Part shown: positions 57,641 through 64,000 of the stretch, in pieces
How the letters are laid out: the number at the start of each line of letters is the position of its first letter
Numbering within the stretch: position 1 is the first letter of the stretch
Notes under the pieces: generated by a model
Told to the model about the DNA's origin: nothing
What the model saw: the letters and a program-made list of their open reading frames with translations, nothing else
Database searches by the model: none
Position numbers and translations under genes: made by a program
Origin: Dipteronia dyeriana
Taxonomy: Eukaryota; Streptophyta; Magnoliopsida; Sapindales; Sapindaceae
NCBI GenBank assembly: GCA_032871835.1
Contig: CM065301.1
Coordinates: 35,844,405-35,908,404 of the forward strand
DNA: 64,000 bases
Direction of reading: 5' to 3'

Positions 57641-58720
57641 AACCTTATACTTGTTGTCGAACTGAGTGAGTTCTAGAGGCTAGAGCACCAACCCCCCGGA
57701 TATGTAGAACCGGCGAGAGGTTGATTGGTTATTATCGCGATCGTATTAGCTTGGAAATAAGGACAGAGCTTCCTCGTCGAGGTCACAAATGCGAAAGTGA
57801 GTTTTTTTAGGAAATTGTAATTCTTCTCTAGCCTGGTCAAGGTGTGGCTCATGTAGTATATAGGCTGCTAAACCCCATCTCCACATTCTTTAACCTAGGC
57901 TCCACTCACCGTTGTCTCAGATACAGCTAGGTAAATCTATAGCTCTTTTTCGATTCTGGTTTAACTAGTAGCGGCGGGCTAGCTAGGAACTTTTTTAGAG
58001 ACTGGAAGGCCTGCTCGCTGTCCTGGTCCCACTTTATATTTCCTTAAAAAAGGGAGGCAATTGTCGGTAGATCGTGATATGAAACAATTGAGCGTTGTTA
58101 CCCGACCGGTCAATATTTACCTGTTTGAGGGAGCTGAGGGGTTCTATGTCCATGGTGGCTCTGATCTTCTTTATGTTTGCTTTATTGCCCTTCTCAAGGA
58201 CCATGAATCCAGGGAATTTCCCTACAGTTACTCCAAAGGCGCACTTGGCAGAGTTTAACCTCATCTCATTTTCCCTGAAGTTTTGGAAAGTTTTGCAGAG
58301 GTGGTCCTGGTCCTGGTCAGCCACCTGTGACTTGGTGATCATGACATCTATGTAAATCTCCATTGTTTTTCATATCTCATGCTTGACCAACCGGTTGACC
58401 AGTCGCTTGTGAGTGGCTTCTACATTCATGAGACTAAAAGGCATGACCTTGTAGCAATAAAGGCCCTGTCTGATGATGAAGCTAGTCTTATCCTAGTATA
58501 CAGAGTGCATCATGATCTGATTATACCCTGAGAAGGCATCGATGAAGCTTAAGATTTTTTTCATTGTTGTGGAGTCTATCAGCTGGTCGATCTTCGGGAG
58601 TGGAAAGCTATCTTTCATACAAGTGCGGCTGGGGTCAGTATAGTCGATACACATACCCCACTTTCCATTGGCTTTGGTGACCGTGACCATGACCGCATTA
58701 GCAATCTACTCCGAGTATCG
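57641..58720 (-). pseudogene. Tat-like reverse transcriptase, broken
   Basis: The minus-strand finger/palm region at 58493-58690 reads VTKANGKWGMCIDYTDPSRT, then FPLPKIDQLIDST and LSFIDAFSGYNQIMMH (motif A with its Asp). The next block (58034-58363) reads IYIDVMITKS where the family has Y-x-D-D: the second Asp is Val. It continues with CAFGVTVGKFPGFMV, typical of Ty3/Gypsy RT. The connection to RNase H runs down to 57641 through several stops. With the catalytic Asp lost and multiple stops, it is inactive. Confidence 0.85.
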
Positions 58721-59296
58721 AGATTCCCTGATGAATCAGGCTTTCAACTGTTTGTCGACCTCTTTTTGGACCATAGCATTTCTATCCGGACTGAAATGCC
58801 ACCACTTTTGCTTACGGGATTGAAGGCGGGGTCTACTGCTAGCTTGTGAGCCACTAAGGAAATCGAGATTCTTGAAATTTTGTCATGACTCCATGTAAAG
58901 GTATCATTGTACTCGCAAAGTAACTTGATCAATCCCTCATTTACTCCTGCTTCTAGCGCAACTTTGATCTTGGCTGCCTTGGTGGGATCATCCTTCCTAT
59001 TCGGTACATCCTCTAATATATCAACCGAGTGGCCACTGGCCCACCCTCTATCTTCCTCTATCACTTTTTTAGGTAGAATCTCTGACTCGGGCTCCTCCAC
59101 TACTACTTCAGCTTCTCCCATGGTACTCAGGGTGTCGAGATCCTCCTCTGATGATACCTCTTCTTATATAACTGTTATCTGTGAAAATTGTTTGGCTAAG
59201 GCCACTGGGTTAGTTGATACGATGCAACATTTACGAGTTACCTACTAGTCACCGCATACCTCACTTACCTTGTTTCCCATTGAAAACTCCATGAGG

Positions 59297-59660
59297 TTAG
59301 AGTAGATAGATGGAAAATACTCCTTTGAGAGCCAATAGGAAAGGCCTCCCGAGGATAGCGTTGTAGGCTGATGGGTTATCCATAACAACAAAATCAGTTA
59401 TCAGGTTCTGTTGAAGGGGTGAAGTCCCAATGATCACTGGTAGAATCTTGGACCCAACTGGTACGATTGAGTCCTCTGTGAATCCATACAATGGGGTGGT
59501 GTAACTGTTTTAACACCACTGCTTTAGATTAACTTTTTCCCAAATGTCTTTAAAAAGGATGTCAACGCTATTGCCTGTATCAATCAACATGCGGTGGACT
59601 AGGCAGTTGGTAGTCTATACCATGACCACCATGGGGTCATCGTGCTGTTACACGGTATTG
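59297..59660 (-). pseudogene. Tat-like aspartic protease, broken
   Basis: Near 59570-59590 the minus strand reads MLIDTGNSVDILF with the Asp-Thr-Gly active site kept. After a stop near 59513 it continues YGFTEDSIVPVGSKILPVI and DNPSAYNAILGRPFLLAL, the typical flap and C-terminal blocks of Tat and other Gypsy proteases. It would cut the gag-pol polyprotein. Confidence 0.8.
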
Positions 59661-59949
59661 TATACGTTCTCTTCAGTGAAGATAATCTAGGAGAACTGGG
59701 ACGTTCCCGCCGAGCTCTAATCAACCCTGAAGATGTCTCACCTATTTTCAATCTGAGGTACCTTTCTGGCATGGTTCTTCCTAGAATTTTCAAAGGTCCC
59801 AGCCATAGTAGGCCTCTCACTGAAGGTGTGTATGTCCTGGATCTGTTACATCAGGTCTTTCTATTCCCCTTTTCATTTTGCTTCATCTTTTTCTTGGATC
59901 TCGACCTGTACCTCCTTGCCTGTGTGGTTGCTGCCTTGAAACTACTATA

Positions 59950-61560
59950 AGAATTTCACTAAGCAACCACCTCTCACTAGTGCTTCGATCTGGTTACGTA
60001 AGTTGAAACACTTCAAGGTTTTATGCCCCACGTCCTTATAGAAGTCATAGTATTTATATTGGTTCCTGGTGTCAACCAGTGCTTTCATGGGACTAGGTTT
60101 TTAAAGCAATTCCTTGTGATGAATGCTAAGGTAGATCATTTCATGAAACGCGTTCAGCAGGGTGTAATGACTATACCCAATTTTATCCTAGGATAGGAGA
60201 GCTACAACTCTCGGTGGAGGCGATACTCGAGGTGGAGTTTGCCTTGCTGGATACCGATCCTGTTGAGGTTGGGAATGTGGGGATTGGTATGTAGACCGAC
60301 TGTGAGGTCAATTTTGAACCTTCTGTACCAGTACGGGCTTTGGGCACCTTTTTGTTTATTGGCGCTTGACAGTTCTCATGTCATCATGCTTGATCTTGAC
60401 TCTTAGTTGCTCATCTATCTCTACCTGCTCAACAAGCCTTTTTTAGGCCTCTTGATAGGTCTCAGGTAGACTCTTGGCAAAAAACTTGAGTGTCGCACCA
60501 TCTAGATCACCTCCTTGTGGAACCTTTCCACGTAAAACTTGAGCGTCTCATATCGCACTTGAATCATGTACTGCAAGTGGATCGGTTCTCTCGGTAGTGG
60601 CTTTATCCCCTAGAACTGTGAATAGAAATCGCTATACAATTTAGTAAAGCTATCCATGCTACCTACTGGTAACTTTCTGAACCACTTTTTGGCATAGTCG
60701 GTCAGTGTGGTTAGGAAAATCCTGCACATGGCTGCCCTAGTCGCATTCTGGACCTCCATCTGTTGGACATAGCTCCCCATGTGGCTTAAGGGATCCTTAA
60801 TGACGGAATACATGTCAGTCGGTATATTGAATTTTAGAAAGAGTTCTTCTTCCTTAATCTATCTGAAGAATAGGGCGTTCATCTCGCCCAAGGGATCCTT
60901 CCAATTTTCCCTATGCTTGCCCTTTTTCAACTTTTGGCTTTCTTTCTGCATCTGAGCCAGCTGATCCCTCAGGCTCTTTTTCCCAAAGTGCTTAGACTTG
61001 TCCTCAGAATCTTCATTGTCAGATCCCTTTGATGAGATAGGGGCTTCACCTCGGTTGTTCTCTTAAGAAAGATTTTCCAAGACATTTTTTCTTCTACCCC
61101 TAACTTAGGATCAAGGTTCTCTCCTAGAAGCCGTTGGCTAGGCTGGGCTGGGCTGGGCTGGGCTGGGTGGCAGGGTCCCCTTGGCAGGATGTCAACTGCT
61201 GATTTCACTTGTCGAGGTTGGTAACAGGCTGCCTTAGGTGGATCTGAGGGCATGGGCCTTAACAGATCTCTAACTGAGGTTACGGGTCCCAACCAATCGT
61301 TGACCAGTACCGGTGGTAGTGGTCATAGCCTATCGAAGATGGTCGTCCTAGTTTCCAGTCTATCGGGATCCTCTGGGTACTTGGCTCTACCGATTGAGAG
61401 GTGTTATCCTCTATAACCAACCAAAGATGGACATTTTCTACTAACGCTGCAACCTATTGCTCTAGAATGGCCTGGCTGATCATCGAGGGGACCAGAGCCT
61501 AAACGGTTCCAATCGGTGCTGGAGCAGAATTCTGATGCTTTGATCTTTTACCCTTCCTTT
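59950..61560 (-). pseudogene. Tat-like gag, broken
   Basis: The minus-strand core at 60610-60813 reads YSVIKDPLSHMGSYVQQMEV, then FLTTLTDYAKKWFRKLPVGS + MDSFTKLYSDFYSQF, the retrotransposon gag domain of Tat elements. The region upstream (60969-61292) is Pro-rich and lies in another frame. Near 60010-60060 a Cys/His block (YKDVGHKTLKCFNLRNQIEA) marks the worn nucleocapsid end. Stops occur at 60607, 60855 and elsewhere. The start codon is not clear; the first gag-like residues (MISQAILEQ) lie near 61480. Confidence 0.75.
61139..61168. repeat. GGGCT pentamer repeat in gag
   Basis: About five copies of GGGCT/GGCTG in the Pro-rich region of gag. It encodes Pro-Ala-Gln-Pro-Ser-type repeats on the minus strand; the pentamer shifts the frame with each unit. 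Confidence 0.9.
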
Positions 61561-61685
61561 AAACCTTTCGGGTCGAGCATACGGGGTGCTCAGAAGCTTC
61601 GGGTTGCCACTGGCAGGATCAAAGTCTTATGATGTTGTTACACCTGTAAAAACTCAAACACGTGATTTAAAAAGGGTGTGAAATA

Positions 61686-61703
61686 TTCCCATAAATGGCA
61701 CCA
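61686..61703 (-). promoter_or_regulatory. Primer-binding site of the Tat-like element
   Basis: On the minus strand TGGTGCCATTTATGGGAA stands five bases inside the LTR. It is close to TGGCGCCGTCTGTGGGAA, common in Tat/Ogre elements. Confidence 0.7.
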
Positions 61704-61708
61704 AAAAG

Positions 61709-62746
61709 TGTTAACCGAAAATTCGCTTCGATTGAGGAATCTGAACTAACACCCTCAGGACTGCTACCTAGGTGGATTGTGGTCAGGGTAGGTACCTTCG
61801 GTACCGGTTTCACGTTTAAGATTGGATGAATTGAATGCAAAAGATGATAGTGAATTGAATGATGTTATTTTATTCAATAACACAGTGAGTATAATTGCGT
61901 GAATAACTCTCAGTCTCTTCTTTCTCTATAACAAACTTTAGATGACGGATTCAGACATGTCGGTAAGTGGACCCAACTACCACTGGTGGTGGTTAGGCTT
62001 AACTCTTACTATAGAACTAAGCGATAGCTCTTAAGGTTCTTGGAGTCGATTTTTCTCCCCCTTTCTTCGACATATTACCCCTATATTTACGCATGGTGTC
62101 ACTAGGGTTTTTGCCTGGTGTACTAGCGGTAGATCACTGAATTGGTGGGATTTTCGTTTAACTTAGGTGACCCATGAGAATCAATTTATGGAGGATATCC
62201 TAGAGACAATCATGTTTGTTTCTTTTCTGAACTCTTTCATTATGGCTGTACGTACGTGGAGCTTGTTACGGCTTAGAGAATAACTCTGATTCTGTTTATT
62301 TGGGATGAGATACCCTAAGATATTGACCTGGTGATATGACACTTAATCATCCTAATGAGGAGGTACCTCGAGGTACTAGTCTTCTAGCGAGGTACCCTGA
62401 GGTACTATTCTGATGATATGATGCTTGATCAATCATATCGGGGCTTCATGATCACCCAAGAGCTTTATGGTTGCCTTCCTTCCTGCTAGAGAGGTAAGAT
62501 ATGTACCTCAATAGAGCAGCGAAATAGTGTCTGGGTGCTAAGATACCGGTTGTGTAGTCTATAGGGGCGTAAGAGCTTTATCATGCCTCAATAATGATGC
62601 TGAGGTACCTCAGTTATGTAAAACCCGGTACTCTGAGATAGATCATAGCGTGCCGTACTTACTTGGTATAAGGAGATGTTTCCTACCAGGTGCCAACTAA
62701 GTGGAAAATTTCCCTTGTGTCCCCTTACAAAAAATGGCTATTAACA
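61709..62746 (-). repeat. 5' LTR of the Tat-like element
   Basis: 1,038 bp with TGTTAACC...TATTAACA ends. It is colinear with 47920-48924 but more diverged than I would expect for a young pair (for example an added TCTTACTATAGAACTAAGCG stretch near 62003 that also occurs in the LTR at 62814). Confidence 0.88.
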
Positions 62747-62813
62747 GAATGATTCTAGGAATTAAATGTGTTTCTGGTGTTTCACATGATTTTAGAATGT
62801 TATTCATGATTAG
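62747..62813 (+). repeat. 67-bp remnant of the Copia-type LTR between two Tat-like insertions
   Basis: It continues the LTR interrupted at 47919 and carries the target-duplication copy GAATG at its left end. The next Tat-like LTR starts at 62814. Confidence 0.6.
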
Positions 62814-64000
62814 TGTTAACCGAGAATTCTCACTGGGTGAGGAATCTCAGTTAACACCCTTAGGACCGTAACCGAGGTAGATTACGATCGAGGTAGGTAC
62901 CGTCTGTACCGATTTCACATGTACAAATGGACAAAATGTATGAAGGAGATGATAGTGAACCAACTGATGTTATTTTATTCAATAATACAATGTAAATAAT
63001 GGCTTGGAATAACTCTCAATCACTATTTTCTCTTTAACAAACTGGAGGTGGCAAACTCGTATATGTTGATAAGTGGAAGCAACTATCAATGGCAATGGCT
63101 AAGCTTAATTCTAACTGCGGAACCAAACGATAGCTCTTAAGGTCATAGGAGTCCATTTTTCTGATCCATTTCTTCATGCTATTATCCTTATACTTATACA
63201 TGGTGCAATTAGGGTTAATTCTTGGCAGGCAAGCCGAAGATCACTGGATTGATCCTCTTTCTTACTAGGCGGGATTTTCTATTTAATGTAGCTGACCCTG
63301 GAAAATCAGTTTACAGAGGATATCTTGGAGACAATCGTGTTTGTTTACTTCATACACTTTTTCATTATGGATGCACATGCCACGGTTTGGAGAATGACTA
63401 TGATTTCATCTTTTAAAGGTGTGACATCTTAAGGCATCAACCTGGTGATGTGGCGCTTGATCATTCTGTTGGCGAGGTACTTCAATGTGCTAGTCCATTG
63501 GCGTGGTACCTGGAGGTACCTTTCTAACGATGTGGCGCTCGATCAATCATGTCAAATGACATCTTCCTTCATGCTAGAGGGGTAGGATATGTATTACGAC
63601 TGAACATTGGAATAATATCAGGGTACTCAGGTACCAGTTGGGTGGTCTACGGACGTGTAAGAGCTTTATCTAGATTCAACGATGGTGTCAGGTTATCGCA
63701 GCTGTGTTAGACCCTGTACACGAGGTAGATCATAACATGTAACACCTATCCAATATAAGCGGATATATCCTACCAGGTGCCAGCTAGGTGGAAAATTTCC
63801 CTTTGACCCCTTGCTAAAAATGGCTATTAACAGAAGTCACCTTTGACTTGAACACCGGTGATTGATTTGGGGTTAGAGTCAGATTTCCTGATTCGTTTGG
63901 GAAAATTTCCATTTTTGGTCGGATACCAGAATCTGGGAGGAAATCTCCGTATTAAATGCAAAGTCCACATGTCAAGCGAGGGTGGGGTTTTCGTTTGAAA
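62814..64000 (-). mobile_element. Second Tat-like element, 3' LTR and start of interior
   Basis: The LTR 62814-63832 (1,019 bp) starts TGTTAACCGAGAATTC and ends TATTAACA. It is followed by the same interior as the 3' LTR of the neighbouring element (TTTGGGGTTAGAGTCAGATT, then ATCTGGGAGGAAATCT), so it is also a minus-strand element entering from its 3' end. The remainder lies beyond the right edge. Confidence 0.85.

Larger units (their letters stand above)
47920..62746 (-). mobile_element. Tat-like Gypsy element with an antisense ORF
   Basis: A 14.8-kb minus-strand element. Its 3' LTR is 47920-48924 and its 5' LTR 61709-62746; both start TGTTAACCGA and end in TTA(A/G)CA. The primer site (61686-61703) and gag, protease, RT, RNase H and integrase follow in that order on the minus strand, the Ty3/Gypsy order. 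Flanks TAATG (47915-47919) and GAATG (62747-62751) match at four of five bases. Large size, the TGG(T/C)GCC-type primer site and a + strand ORF between integrase and the 3' LTR fit the Tat group (Grande/Retand-like). Every coding part is broken, and a Copia solo LTR sits inside pol. Confidence 0.9.

Noticed and set aside
58907..59248. + strand ORF opposite the Tat-like pol
   Set aside because: Antisense shadow of the minus-strand pol remnant (58744-59121).

Overview
The window is nuclear DNA from a flowering plant, probably a eudicot. Support for this comes from one intron-rich gene for a plant peroxisomal acyl-activating enzyme, AT-rich introns and intergenic DNA, and a dense load of plant-type transposable elements: Copia, Athila-like and Tat-like Gypsy, an L1-type LINE, hAT, and a Mutator-like candidate. 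I cannot name the species. There are no bacterial-type operons, CRISPR arrays, rRNA genes or tRNA genes that I can support.

Layout. Positions 1-5568 are the 5' half of a decayed minus-strand Copia element (gag-pol fragments, tRNA-Met-type primer site, ~2 kb LTR). It sits against an L1-type LINE reverse-transcriptase fragment at 5569-6457. The only host gene I can support is at 7348-15153 on the + strand: 14 exons whose phases all agree, giving a 730-residue acyl-activating enzyme of the AAE17/AAE18 type that ends in the peroxisomal signal Ser-Arg-Met. A 464-bp hAT-type MITE with a perfect 8-bp target duplication lies in its eighth intron, and a second one lies just downstream (15538-15929). 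Next come a 1.5-kb element with long inverted repeats (16937-18461) and a decayed autonomous hAT element with a broken transposase (19334-22309).

From 22310 to the right edge the DNA is a stack of LTR elements inserted into each other, and target duplications fix much of the order. An old minus-strand LTR is split into three pieces (22310-22975, 32912-33027, 43545-44206) by two insertions. One is a Copia element with both LTRs (22976-32911, TSD AGTTT) that carries gag plus a second ORF but no pol. The other is a Gypsy-type solo LTR (33028-43544), itself split by a second solo LTR (33573-35708, TSD TACCC) and by another gag-only Copia element (36024-42690, TSD AGTGA). A second copy of the Gypsy-type LTR with a tRNA-Asp-type primer site follows (44390-46128). 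Then comes a Copia-type LTR (from 46336) interrupted by a 14.8-kb minus-strand Tat-like Gypsy element (47920-62746) and, 67 bp further on, by the start of a related Tat-like element (62814 to the edge). The large Tat-like element has decayed gag, protease, RT, RNase H and integrase on the minus strand. It also has an antisense ORF on the + strand, and a Copia solo LTR (TSD GTCCT) sits in its pol gene.

None of the mobile elements looks autonomous now: every coding region except the acyl-activating enzyme carries stops, frameshifts or lost catalytic residues. The most unusual signals are a hairpin kept just upstream of the TATA box in four related Copia LTRs with apparently compensating base changes, the pol-less Copia element with a second conserved-looking ORF, and the antisense ORF of the Tat-like element with its own possible promoter.
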